A stretch of DNA of 64,000 nucleotides from Sedimenticola selenatireducens DSM 17993 (GCF_000428045.1 NZ_ATZE01000010.1:90072-154071); one strand, 5' to 3'; counted from the stretch's first letter, positions 15,119-24,099 are shown. The notes: generated by a model not told the origin, from the sequence alone. Made by a program: numbers and translations.

Positions 15119-17788
15119 TTAGTGGCCGCCGCCATGCAGCTCCGGTTCCGGGAGGCTGTTCCAGTCGATATCCACCTCTTTGTGCTTGGCACGGTGGATG
15201 TCGCCGGTATAGGCGTAGCGCAGGGTCTCCTCGTAATCCTTCATCGAGGCCTCGACGCTGACATCGGTATCACCGTATTTGTCCCCGGGCTGGGCCTTGG
15301 CGACGGTGACCACCGTGTCATACCAGCCCTGGGAACCGCCGATCGGATCCACCGCCAGGCGGATGATCGGATTGGGATGCACTCCCTTGTCGTTCCACCA
15401 GACATTGTTGGCGATATCCGCATCCCCGCCCTGCATGTAATCGGCAGCCTGCTCACGCTGTTTCAGCTGCGCCAGACGTCCGTATGCACTGTGGCCGCAA
15501 GCGGTGGAGATGGCCACCACATCCGGATGGATTCCCTCGGTGACGTGGGCACGAGTCACGATATAACCCAGCGGAGAGGTGACCCGGATCAGGTCCCCGT
15601 CGGAGAGTCCGCGCGCCGCCGCCGTCTTCGGATTGATCCAGGCCGGATTCTTGTGATAGAGCTCGGCCAGGTATTTCAGCGAAGCGGTCCGGCTCTGGGT
15701 GTGCACATTCACCTTGTAGGTGGTGAGCACCAGTTCATCCGGCTTCTTGTCCCGGGAAGGCAGGCGCTTGTAGACCGGCAACGGGTTGAAGCCGTACTTG
15801 CGGTAGCTCTCCTTGTAGATTTCCATGCGCCGCGAGGGGGTGCCGAAGCCGACCATGTTCCGGCCGTTGACCTGCACACCGATCGCCTGCCCGTCCTTCT
15901 TGATGGTGCCGTCGTTATCGACCTCGGCACCGGCCATGTCGGACGCGGAAAGCTCCTTGGTGTAGAGACCGTAATCGGGCTCCACCTCGTTACCGTTCTT
16001 GTCCACGATCTTGGCGGTCTCCTTGTCCACCTCGCCATAGATGGGCCAGACCCCTTTCTTCTTCATGAAGTCCCAGCCGCCATCCTCCTTGAGGCCCGGA
16101 ATCGCATCGAAGTGGGCCCGCATCCAATCCTCGACGCTGTTGAAGGCGAAGTATTTCTTGATTCCCAGGGCGCCATCCGGATCAACCTTGCGGATCACAT
16201 CGATCAGCGTCTGGCGGAACTCCTGGGTGCCGCCCAGCGGTTTGATCACCGGCTGCCGGATGGAGAGGCAGGGATAGAGCCCGCCGGGCATCGACTCGGG
16301 ATCGTGCCGTTCCAGGTAGGTGACATCGGGAATGATCAGATCCGCCAGCTCGGTACTCTCCGACATGTAGGGGCTGAAGGATGCATAGAAGGGCACCGTG
16401 TTTTCGTCGCTCAGCATCTCCTTCCAGACATGACTCGACGGATAGGTGTAGACCGGATTGTCATAGTAGGTCATCCAGACCGACACCTTGGCCTCGCCCT
16501 TCTTGATCATGTAGGGGGCATGCGTCGATACATGATGCGAGGCCAGCGGATAGAGTGGCGGCGCGGCGATTACGCTGGCTGTCTTGCCCTTGGGCGGTAC
16601 CGGCTGCGGCTGCGGCCAGCCCATGCCACGCGGCAGGCAGTACCCCCCTTTCTTCTCCACGTTGCCGGTGATCACATTCAGCATGTTGATGGCTGCTTCC
16701 TGGTAGGAACCCCAGACATGCTTGCAGGGCCCCCGGTAGGAGAAGGTGGTGGCCGGCTTGGTGGTGGCGAACTCGCGGGCGATGCGCCGAATGTCCTTGG
16801 CCGCCATTCCCGACTCCTCCTCGGCAAACTCCGGCGTGTAGGGCTTCAGGTGATCGATCAACTGCCGGGCGCTGACGTTGGTCCAGTTATCAATGAAGTC
16901 GGCATCGTACAGACCCTCATTCATGATTACGTGGGCCATGGCCAGGGCGATGGCGCCATCGGTCCCCGGGTAGGGGAAGTAGGCCTCGTCGGCGAAGCCC
17001 GAGGTGTTGGACATGCGCACGTCGAAGCTCACCAGCTTTGCCTTGTTGCCGACCACACCGTCCACCAGCCGCTGGGCATTGGGATTCATGAAGTAGGCGG
17101 TCTCCAGCACATTGGAGCCGAAGTTGAGGATGTACTTGGTGTTGGCCCAGTCACACGACTCAATATCCGGCCCCCAAGTGGGCTCCAGCCCGACCTTCTT
17201 GGAGGATTCGCAGATATTGGTGTGGTTGAGCATGGTGTTGGAGCCGAGGGCGTGCATAAAGCGGCCCACGGCGCCGCCGGTACGATCACGCCCCCACTTG
17301 AACACCATCTCGTTGAGAATTTCCGGCTTGTGCTCGGCGTTGGCACGATCGATCACCTCGCGCAGTTTGCTGGCTAGCAGGGTGGTGGCCTCGTCGTAGG
17401 AGATACGCTTCCACTTGCCCTCGCCCCGCTTGCCGGTGCGCAGTAGCGGCGTCATGATGCGGTCCGGATCGTAGACATGCAGGAAGCCGGAGTTGCCCTT
17501 GGCGCACAGCTTGCCACGGGTGTTCGGGTGATCCATGTTGCCTTCCAGCTTGACGATACGGCCGTTCTCCACATAGGCGACACCGCCGTCCTCGATATTG
17601 CAGGCCATGCAGGTATAGGGCACCGCCTGGCGTTCCGCACCGGTGGTCGGCGAGTAGTCCTTGCCTCCCAGCTCCTGCTCCATGGCGACCAGGCGACTGC
17701 TGGTCAGGCCCAGGGCGCCGGCCGCAGTCCCCACCGCGCCGCCGAACTTGATAAAATCGCGGCGGGTGAATTTTATAGAGTCACTCAT
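15119..17788 (-). CDS. Tat-exported molybdopterin oxidoreductase catalytic subunit (DMSO reductase family)
   Basis: 889 residues. The ATG at 17788 follows a GAGGAG ribosome site and gives a Tat signal (TRRDFIKFGG). The N-terminal cluster motif is C60-x2-C63-x3-D67-x27-C95, exactly the family spacing, but with Asp where the third Cys is expected. Cys193 (NHTNICESSKK) is the candidate Mo ligand. Subunit order FeS-NrfD-catalytic matches tetrathionate reductase (TtrBCA) and Srd-type selenate reductase operons and differs from cytoplasmic SoeABC. The substrate (a sulfur, selenium or arsenic oxyanion, or polysulfide) cannot be decided from the sequence. It acts in the periplasm, anchored by NrfD. 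Confidence 0.9.
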   Translation of the reverse strand: MSDSIKFTRRDFIKFGGAVGTAAGALGLTSSRLVAMEQELGGKDYSPTTGAERQAVPYTCMACNIEDGGVAYVENGRIVKLEGNMDHPNTRGKLCAKGNSGFLHVYDPDRIMTPLLRTGKRGEGKWKRISYDEATTLLASKLREVIDRANAEHKPEILNEMVFKWGRDRTGGAVGRFMHALGSNTMLNHTNICESSKKVGLEPTWGPDIESCDWANTKYILNFGSNVLETAYFMNPNAQRLVDGVVGNKAKLVSFDVRMSNTSGFADEAYFPYPGTDGAIALAMAHVIMNEGLYDADFIDNWTNVSARQLIDHLKPYTPEFAEEESGMAAKDIRRIAREFATTKPATTFSYRGPCKHVWGSYQEAAINMLNVITGNVEKKGGYCLPRGMGWPQPQPVPPKGKTASVIAAPPLYPLASHHVSTHAPYMIKKGEAKVSVWMTYYDNPVYTYPSSHVWKEMLSDENTVPFYASFSPYMSESTELADLIIPDVTYLERHDPESMPGGLYPCLSIRQPVIKPLGGTQEFRQTLIDVIRKVDPDGALGIKKYFAFNSVEDWMRAHFDAIPGLKEDGGWDFMKKKGVWPIYGEVDKETAKIVDKNGNEVEPDYGLYTKELSASDMAGAEVDNDGTIKKDGQAIGVQVNGRNMVGFGTPSRRMEIYKESYRKYGFNPLPVYKRLPSRDKKPDELVLTTYKVNVHTQSRTASLKYLAELYHKNPAWINPKTAAARGLSDGDLIRVTSPLGYIVTRAHVTEGIHPDVVAISTACGHSAYGRLAQLKQREQAADYMQGGDADIANNVWWNDKGVHPNPIIRLAVDPIGGSQGWYDTVVTVAKAQPGDKYGDTDVSVEASMKDYEETLRYAYTGDIHRAKHKEVDIDWNSLPEPELHGGGH

Positions 17789-17798
17789 CTTTGTCTCC

Positions 17799-18686
17799 TC
17801 AGAAATTGATCTGGGTGAGCTGACCGGCATAGATCAGCACTTCCCTGAAGCTGTAAGCACCCACCGCGCTCAGCACCGCCGCCAGGGTCAGTATTTTTGG
17901 ATCACGACCCAACTTCGGTATGGCGACCAGCACCAGCGGCGCCAGGATCCCGATCAGGAAGGTCATCCCCCAGTACTTGAAGGCAAACTGCTGATTGATG
18001 ATCTCCCACGCCTGCTGCTTCTCGCCGGTGCCGTAGTTGAGCACCACCCACTCGGCCAGGAACAGGGCGAAGGTGACCGCCAGGGAGAGGTAGAGAAACG
18101 CGTGCAGAAACTCGGCAGCCCGCTGGTCAAGTTGACCGCGCAGCAGCTGGATGACCGCCACCACCGCGGTACCGGAACTCATGGATAGAATTACGAACAG
18201 CAGCGGGATGGTCGGGTTGCTCCACAGTTCCCGGGTCTGGTTCACCATCAGATCGAGGCCGGTATAGAGCGGCATGGAGAGTGCCAACAAGGAACCCAGG
18301 ATACCGGTCCAGCGCATCAGGCCCTGGTTATCCTTTATCGATCCGTAATAAAAACCGACAATACAAAGACCGAACAGCGGCAGGAACAGCGAGCCCCAGG
18401 AGAGCGGCGAGGTCCAGTGGAAATAGAGAATCGGGTAGAGGAACCTGGCCGGCTGGCCAAGATCCACGATCAGCAGCGGTCCGCAGATGGCCAGCAGTAC
18501 CAGGGAGGCGATCAGGCCGACCCTCTGGAACGGCTCCATCGACTTCGCCGCACCGCCAAAAACATTGCCGAATACCACGGGTGCCGCGGCGTAGACAAAG
18601 GTCATACCGGCGGCGCCGATCAGGAAGAAGTAGATGACGATTTCGTGCCCCCAGGGGGCGATGTTGTAGTCCATGTACTCAAACAT
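17799..18686 (-). CDS. NrfD/PsrC-family quinone-interacting membrane subunit
   Basis: 295 residues with about eight hydrophobic helices, typical of PsrC/NrfD. The N-terminal GHEIVIYFFLIGAAGM and DLGQPARFLY motifs are family hallmarks. It anchors the FeS and catalytic subunits and exchanges electrons with the quinol pool. Menaquinone is available, as menFDBAC lie in the same window. It starts 11 bases after the FeS gene and stops 10 bases before the catalytic gene. Confidence 0.93.
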   Translation of the reverse strand: MFEYMDYNIAPWGHEIVIYFFLIGAAGMTFVYAAAPVVFGNVFGGAAKSMEPFQRVGLIASLVLLAICGPLLIVDLGQPARFLYPILYFHWTSPLSWGSLFLPLFGLCIVGFYYGSIKDNQGLMRWTGILGSLLALSMPLYTGLDLMVNQTRELWSNPTIPLLFVILSMSSGTAVVAVIQLLRGQLDQRAAEFLHAFLYLSLAVTFALFLAEWVVLNYGTGEKQQAWEIINQQFAFKYWGMTFLIGILAPLVLVAIPKLGRDPKILTLAAVLSAVGAYSFREVLIYAGQLTQINF

Positions 18687-18697
18687 GATGCATTCCC

Positions 18698-19420
18698 CTA
18701 TAGAACACCTGAAAAGAACTTGCTGCCCCGGTTGCGCTGGTAGAACGCCTGCGCATCGGAGCGAGCAGCATAGGATTGCGGCGCGCTGAACACCTGCTCG
18801 GTCTGGGCACGATCCGGCTTGATGTAGTACACCTGCGGACGGGTACCCTTATCCGGCTTCAGCACCACCGTCTTGTGCCGGGCCACCAGGCGCGAGACCT
18901 CGCTGTTGGGGTCGTTCAGATCGCCGAAGATGCGCGAACGGCCCAGGCAGGTCTGTACACAGGCGGGCGCCAGGCCCTTTTCAACGCGGTGATTGCAAAA
19001 AGTGCACTTGTCCACCACGCCGCCGATCTTCACCCGGTCCCGGTTTTTCGGCAGCACGTGGCGCGCATTGTAGGGGCAGGCCGCAATACAGGTGCGGCAG
19101 GAGATGCAGCGTTCATAACGCTGCAATACAAACCCGTCCTCATGCTTGTAAGTCGCCTGGGTCGGGCAGTTACGGACGCAGGGGGGATTGTCGCAATGGT
19201 TGCACAAGCGGGGCATGAAATGACGCTTGGTGTTTGGGTAATGACCGGTATCCTTGACCTTTACAGTAGTGCGCCATACACCAAGCGGCACATCGTATTC
19301 AGCCTTGTCTGCACAAACGCAAGCCATGCAACCGATACATCGACGCAGGTCGACGACCATGGCCCAACGTTTTTTACCGGGCACGCCCAGGGATGGTTCA
19401 GTCTGAAGACCAACGGGCAT
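18698..19420 (-). CDS. Four-cluster [4Fe-4S] electron-transfer subunit (PsrB/TtrB type)
   Basis: 240 residues, no signal peptide, so it probably rides across the membrane with the Tat-bearing subunit. Four Cys groups are visible: C28/C31/C34, CNHCDNPPCVRNCP, CISCRTCIAACP and CTFC...CVQTC. The first group should read C-x2-C-x2-C-x3-C, but position 38 is Asp (CIGCMACVCADK), with an extra Cys at 36. It is the first gene of the run and has an AAGGAGG ribosome site. It passes electrons between NrfD and the catalytic subunit. Confidence 0.92.
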   Translation of the reverse strand: MPVGLQTEPSLGVPGKKRWAMVVDLRRCIGCMACVCADKAEYDVPLGVWRTTVKVKDTGHYPNTKRHFMPRLCNHCDNPPCVRNCPTQATYKHEDGFVLQRYERCISCRTCIAACPYNARHVLPKNRDRVKIGGVVDKCTFCNHRVEKGLAPACVQTCLGRSRIFGDLNDPNSEVSRLVARHKTVVLKPDKGTRPQVYYIKPDRAQTEQVFSAPQSYAARSDAQAFYQRNRGSKFFSGVL

Positions 19421-19533
19421 GGGATATCCTCCTTAAGTTTTTGTGTTGATGCGGCAAAAAACCGACTGCTGTCAGGAACCTTTCAGGCCATTCTTGTCTG
19501 CTTTGCGGCACCGTTCTTGACAGAAGACACTTC

Positions 19534-19549
19534 AGCATGATCCATACCA
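19534..19549 (-). promoter_or_regulatory. Sigma-54-like -24/-12 promoter for the molybdopterin operon
   Basis: The minus strand reads TGGTATGGATCATGCT, with GG and GC separated by 10 bases as required for sigma-54 and 4 more bases shared with the symporter element at 40185 (ATCATGC). It lies about 115 bases before the FeS subunit start. The -24 hexamer is imperfect (TGGTAT for TGGCAC). Confidence 0.45.
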
Positions 19550-19649
19550 CAGTTTTTTAGTGTGTTTTTTAACTTATTGTTATTTATAATAATTTATACA
19601 ACAGCCGCACCCATACACGGCCATTTGCCAATCCCTTTACCCCAGGAGG

Positions 19650-19860
19650 GTTACAGATCGGTAACGGGCGCCTTTATACTCATTCATTACTTGTTGATTT
19701 ACATGGTTTTTTTACGCGCCACCCCGATAACGGGCAGATGTTACCCTCTCGTAACGGACGCCACCCCCCCTCCCCGGGCAAGTGACAAACAGACCCGATG
19801 TACGACCCCAAAAGGCCTGACCCACCGCATTGCCGCCCGCTGTCGTTACTATTCGGTAAC
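19650..19860. promoter_or_regulatory. Three GTTAC-N6-GTAAC palindromes, candidate activator sites
   Basis: Exact 5-6-5 inverted repeats at 19650-19665, 19740-19755 and 19845-19860. Bases flanking the right half are also similar (GTAACGGGCGCC, GTAACGGACGCC, GTAACGCTACC). They lie about 100-310 bases upstream of the sigma-54-like element, the usual distance for enhancer sites of NtrC-family activators. Confidence 0.55.
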
Positions 19861-20222
19861 GCTACCTATGCCCAACCGGGCGGCGTGGTTCATCTTAAAA
19901 GTTGCACCTGACGGGGGGAGACTATGACCGAAGCGCCCAGCACAACTGTTGGGGGGAGGCACCGCGCCGCACTCAACCGGTGAATTGAATATGCCATGCT
20001 GGGCAATCATTGTGTCAGGCTGTATGACGGGGCGATGGGGAGTGGTCTGAGCGCAAGGATCTACTCATGGAGAGATGAATAGAGCTGCCCCGTCAGGCGG
20101 GGTGACCGGCTCCCTATACCCACATCCGCGGCAGGTTGTTATGATGCGGCTTATCGGACAAGCTCTGAATGATGCCGCCCTCATACCCGGCAGCCAACCG
20201 CAATACAGATGTCAATGAATTC

Positions 20223-20939
20223 ATGAAACCCCTGCTCATTATCAGCCACGTCGCCTGCAGCCGCCCTGGCTATCTGTGCGAATACCTGGACCGGCACCGG
20301 CTGCCCTATCAGCGGTTCAGCATCGAATCAGGTGAACCGCTACCCTCACCAGACCGTTTGTCCGGCCTGGTACTGCTGGGCGCCCCGGTGAGCGTCAACA
20401 GCGATCAAGCCTGGATTGAACGGGAGATAAGACTGGTGCGCGACTGCGCAGAGCGGAACATCCCGGTGTTCGGTATCTGCTTTGGCGGTCAACTGATCAG
20501 CAAGGCGTTCGGCGGCGAGGTATTCACGGCCTCCACCATGCAGATCGGCTGGCATCCGGTCACGATCACCGAGCAGGGCCGGCAACTGTTTAACGGCAAT
20601 CCGATACCGGCACAGTTCACCGCCTTTGAGTGGCACGAAGATACTTTTACCCTGCCCGCCGGGGCCGTGCCCCTGTTCAGCGGCGGTTGTATCGGCAACC
20701 AGGGCTTCCTGTACCGGGGCTGCCTGGCGGTCCAGTTTCATCCGGAGGTCACCGAGGAGATCGTCCGCGAATGGGTGGCCCGCTATGAGGCCTGCGTCGA
20801 CAATCCCACCCTTTGCCGCCAGGACCACAACGCCATTTTGCAGGACTTGCCGCAAAAACTGACAGCCATGCGGCAGATGTCCGACAACCTGTTCGACTGG
20901 TGGCTCAAGCAGGTGAACCCGACACATAATCCCCGATAA
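20223..20939 (+). CDS. Class I glutamine amidotransferase-like protein
   Basis: 238 residues. The GATase1 nucleophile lies in GICFGGQ (Cys86), and the catalytic His-Glu pair is in VQFHPEV. I chose the ATG at 20223, which starts directly at MKPLLIISH as in related GMP-synthase-like amidotransferases; the frame from 20169 adds an unstructured leader. No synthetase domain is attached or adjacent. Such free-standing proteins act on glutamate-type amides or peptides, and the substrate here is unknown. Confidence 0.85.
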   Translation: MKPLLIISHVACSRPGYLCEYLDRHRLPYQRFSIESGEPLPSPDRLSGLVLLGAPVSVNSDQAWIEREIRLVRDCAERNIPVFGICFGGQLISKAFGGEVFTASTMQIGWHPVTITEQGRQLFNGNPIPAQFTAFEWHEDTFTLPAGAVPLFSGGCIGNQGFLYRGCLAVQFHPEVTEEIVREWVARYEACVDNPTLCRQDHNAILQDLPQKLTAMRQMSDNLFDWWLKQVNPTHNPR

Positions 20940-21088
20940 ACTCCACGGATACTTTTCCCCGTCGGGGCTTCCGCGCCGGGCGGTTTCGGTTAGAATGCAG
21001 TTCGCTCGCGGTTTCGCGATTTATTGACTATGGACGATACTCCCCCGGATATCGCCACCGATTCAAATAATCAGCCAGGATTACCGAT

Positions 21089-22267
21089 ATGCAATTTCGC
21101 CCCTTCAACCCCCCTGTTCGCACCCTGATGGGCCCCGGCCCTTCCGATGTCCATCCGCGTATTCTGGAAGCGATGTCACGGCCAACCATCGGCCACCTGG
21201 ACCCCGCTTTCATTCAGATGATGGAGGAGGTGAAGACGCTGCTCCAATATGCCTTCCAGACCAAAAACGAGCTGACCATGCCGGTCTCCGCCCCCGGCTC
21301 TGCCGGTATGGAGACCTGTTTCGCCAACCTGGTGGAACCGGGTGACCAGGTCATCGTGTGCCAGAACGGCGTATTCGGCGGGCGCATGAAAGAGAACGTG
21401 GAGCGCTGTGGCGGTACCGCCATCATGGTCGAGGACACCTGGGGCGAAGCGGTCGACGCGAACAAGCTGGAAGCAGCCCTGAAGGCCAACCCGGACGCCA
21501 CCATCGTCGCCTTTGTACATGCCGAGACCTCCACCGGCGCCCAGTCGGATGCCGAAAGCCTGGTCAAGCTGGCCCACCAGCATGACTGCCTGACCATCGT
21601 GGATACAGTTACCTCACTGGGCGGCACACCGGTCAAGGTGGACGAGTGGGCCATTGACGCCATCTACTCCGGCACCCAGAAATGCCTATCCTGTACCCCC
21701 GGCCTGTCGCCGGTGAGCTTTAGCGAGCGCGCGCTGGAGAAGATCCGCAGCCGCAAACAGAAGGTGCAGAGCTGGTTCATGGATCTGAATCTGGTGATGG
21801 GCTACTGGGGTGGCGGCACCAAGCGGGCCTACCATCACACCGCGCCGATCAACGCCCTGTACGGTTTGCATGAGGCACTGCTGATGCTGCAGGAGGAGGG
21901 GCTGGAGAACGCCTGGGCGCGCCACCGGAAAAACCACCTGGCGCTGCGTGCCGGCCTGGAGGCGATGGGGCTGACCTTCATTGTCAATGAAGCGGACCGC
22001 CTGCCCCAGCTCAACGCCGTCTCGATTCCACAAGGCGTGGATGACGCCACAGTGCGTGGCCGCCTGCTGAATGAATATAACCTGGAGATCGGCGCCGGCC
22101 TCGGCGCCCTAGCGGGCAAGGTGTGGCGCATCGGTCTGATGGGACACGCCAGCCGTGCCGAGAACATCCTGCTCTGTGTCGGCGCCCTGGAGGCGGTACT
22201 CTCCGACATGGGGGCCGATATCAATCAGGGCGTGGCGCTGGCTGCCATGCAGAAGGCGCTCGATTGA
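21089..22267 (+). CDS. Class V aminotransferase, serine/alanine-glyoxylate type
   Basis: 392 residues, pyridoxal-phosphate dependent. The PLP lysine is in SGTQKCLSC, with the family motifs LMGPGPSDVHPR near the N-terminus and PGSAGMETCFANL for phosphate binding. It would convert glyoxylate to glycine using alanine or serine. The neighbouring aceK, aceB and aceA genes also handle glyoxylate, which supports this role. A 34-codon out-of-frame ORF begins at 21030 and overlaps the start; I see no evidence that it is real. Confidence 0.9.
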   Translation: MQFRPFNPPVRTLMGPGPSDVHPRILEAMSRPTIGHLDPAFIQMMEEVKTLLQYAFQTKNELTMPVSAPGSAGMETCFANLVEPGDQVIVCQNGVFGGRMKENVERCGGTAIMVEDTWGEAVDANKLEAALKANPDATIVAFVHAETSTGAQSDAESLVKLAHQHDCLTIVDTVTSLGGTPVKVDEWAIDAIYSGTQKCLSCTPGLSPVSFSERALEKIRSRKQKVQSWFMDLNLVMGYWGGGTKRAYHHTAPINALYGLHEALLMLQEEGLENAWARHRKNHLALRAGLEAMGLTFIVNEADRLPQLNAVSIPQGVDDATVRGRLLNEYNLEIGAGLGALAGKVWRIGLMGHASRAENILLCVGALEAVLSDMGADINQGVALAAMQKALD

Positions 22268-22283
22268 ATGAAGTGAATTGGTG

Positions 22284-22319
22284 CGGCACCCTACAAGGCC
22301 AATACCTTTAGGGTGCCGG
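22284..22319. terminator. Hairpin between convergent genes
   Basis: CGGCACCCTA (22284-22293) pairs perfectly with TAGGGTGCCG (22310-22319). It lies between the convergent aminotransferase and aceK genes. There is no strong T-tract, so it may act as a weak bidirectional terminator or mRNA-stabilising stem. Confidence 0.5.
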
Positions 22320-22344
22320 TGAGCCTGAAAACCGTGCCACGCGC

Positions 22345-24099
22345 TTACGCGGTGGCGGCGGACTTCTCAAACGCCTCGCGGTGCAGGTTGATAAAGCGGA
22401 TATCCTGCGGATAGGGAAACACATCGGCATGGATGCCACGACCAATATCCAGTTGCCGCTGCTGCCAGTAATGTGCATCAAACAGATCCGGATGCAATTC
22501 AAGCAGTGTTTTGCGGATCAGCGGGCTGGCGCTGAGGAAGGTGAGAAACTCCTCCGGAAACACATCGTCATCGGCCACTGAATACCAGGGTTCGCTGCTC
22601 ATCTCATCCTCGGGGGTGCGCGGCGGCGGGATCTGTCGGAAATTGCACTCGGTCATCCGGGTGATCTCATCGTAATCATAGAACACCACCTTACCCTGGT
22701 GCGTCACGCCAAAATTCTTGAACAGCAAATCACCGGGGAAAATGTCCGCCGCCATCAGCTGCTTGATGGCCAGCCCCCAGTCATCCAGCATCGTTCGCAC
22801 CGTCTCTGGTGAGCCCTCGGCCAGACAGATATCCAGCGGTATCATACGATGCTCGATATAGAGGTGGTTGATAATGACGTTGTCTCCGTCCATCTCCAGT
22901 TGGGACGGTATCGACTCCTCCAATTCCGCCATCAGCTCCGGGTCGATACGGTCCCGGGGAAAGGCGGTCTTGGAGAACTCCAGGGTGTCCGCCATCCGTC
23001 CCACCCGATCATGCAACTTGACCTGCAGGTAGCGCTCCTTTACCTGGGCATGGGTGATGTTCTTCTGCGGGGCAAAGCGGTCCCGGATCACCTTGAAGAC
23101 GAACGGATAGGAGGGGAGCGTGAACACCATCATCACCAGCCCCCGGACACCCGGGGCGACAATAAAGCGGTCATTGCTGTCCTTGAGATGGCTCAGCAGG
23201 TCCCGGTAAAACTCATTCTTGGCCTGCTTGTGAAAACCGATACTCATGTAGAGCTCTGCCAGCGGTTTGTTGGGCATGATGCTCTGCAGAAAGCTGACCG
23301 TGGCCGCCGGAATCGAATTATTTGCCATGAAATAGGCGCGGGCAAAACTGAACAGCGCCTCCACCTCCTCATTGGAGGTGAGCAGACTGTCTACAAAAAT
23401 GCTTCCCTGGTAGTTCAGCAGAGGCAACACCAGCGGTTGCACTCCCTGATCACTCACTACCCGGCCAATCAGATAGGCCGCCTTGTTACGATAAAAAGGC
23501 GCCTCCAGCACATCGATGCGCAAACCGTCATCGGGCAGCTGGCCAAAGGCGGAACGCCGCCTGAAGGCATCGGCGACATGGGCGATATCCCGCTCCATAT
23601 CCTGATAGGGGATTCTGAAATAGAAGCCGGAGAGGATTTCGCGCAGGCAAGTCTCCAGGCCGCCGTCTTTCAAATGGAACGACATGAAGACCCGATCCCG
23701 CCGGGTCAGCTCCTCCCGATCCACCCCGGACTCGATAAAAATCTTGTCATTGTCGAAGTACTGGCGATCGAACATCTTGCAGAACACCGAGTTGTAAAAC
23801 GTCTCGGCCAGCTCCGGGCGCCGGTAATTGACCAGGAACTGCTGGTACTGGGTCTTCACCTGTTGCCACAGGGCATCGTCCACATGGGAGACATCGAAGG
23901 TGGAACGGACCTTGCTGATCGCCTCTTGCACACGCCGGTCATAGAAGCTGATCCGGTCCACCGAGGCCTGGCGAATTGCCTCCCAGTCCGCCTGCTCAAA
24001 GCCCTGCCGTACCTGCCGGGTGATCTCCTGAAAAAAGGAGAAGTGGCGCTCGAAGCCGGTAAATATGGTGCGGGCAAGCTGCTGCGCGAGATCTGTCAT
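22345..24099 (-). CDS. aceK: Isocitrate dehydrogenase kinase/phosphatase
   Basis: 584 residues, the normal AceK length. Recognisable features include APGVRGLVMMVFTLPSYPFVFKVIRDRF (nucleotide region), and GDLLFKNFGVT followed by VVFYDYDEI in the kinase-like active site. AceK phosphorylates isocitrate dehydrogenase to divert isocitrate into the glyoxylate shunt. The gene is divergent from aceB with a 250-base AT-rich spacer, unlike the enterobacterial aceBAK operon. Confidence 0.97.
   Translation of the reverse strand: MTDLAQQLARTIFTGFERHFSFFQEITRQVRQGFEQADWEAIRQASVDRISFYDRRVQEAISKVRSTFDVSHVDDALWQQVKTQYQQFLVNYRRPELAETFYNSVFCKMFDRQYFDNDKIFIESGVDREELTRRDRVFMSFHLKDGGLETCLREILSGFYFRIPYQDMERDIAHVADAFRRRSAFGQLPDDGLRIDVLEAPFYRNKAAYLIGRVVSDQGVQPLVLPLLNYQGSIFVDSLLTSNEEVEALFSFARAYFMANNSIPAATVSFLQSIMPNKPLAELYMSIGFHKQAKNEFYRDLLSHLKDSNDRFIVAPGVRGLVMMVFTLPSYPFVFKVIRDRFAPQKNITHAQVKERYLQVKLHDRVGRMADTLEFSKTAFPRDRIDPELMAELEESIPSQLEMDGDNVIINHLYIEHRMIPLDICLAEGSPETVRTMLDDWGLAIKQLMAADIFPGDLLFKNFGVTHQGKVVFYDYDEITRMTECNFRQIPPPRTPEDEMSSEPWYSVADDDVFPEEFLTFLSASPLIRKTLLELHPDLFDAHYWQQRQLDIGRGIHADVFPYPQDIRFINLHREAFEKSAATA

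Larger units (their letters stand above)
19421..20222. other. Long intergenic regulatory region
   Basis: This 800-base gap separates the divergent molybdopterin operon and the amidotransferase-like gene. It holds the sigma-54-like element, an AT-rich tract (about 19550-19605) and the three palindromes. From 19866 to 20222 I see no gene, tRNA or recognisable riboswitch; a GCCCCGTCAGGCGGGG hairpin near 20083-20102 is the only structure noticed. Confidence 0.6.

Noticed and set aside
15122-17377. 751-codon open frame on the plus strand opposite the molybdopterin gene
   Set aside because: It is a mirror of GC-rich coding sequence: no family motif, no ribosome site, fully inside a clear minus-strand gene. 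Similar long antisense frames at 4683-5966 and 57327-58862 were discarded for the same reason.
15119-19420. Naming the complex SoeABC (sulfite dehydrogenase)
   Set aside because: SoeA is described as cytoplasmic without a Tat signal and the gene order is A-B-C; here the catalytic subunit has a Tat motif and the order is B-C-A.
19866-20222. A riboswitch before the amidotransferase-like gene
   Set aside because: A short GC hairpin is present, but none of the conserved cores of known riboswitch classes could be matched.
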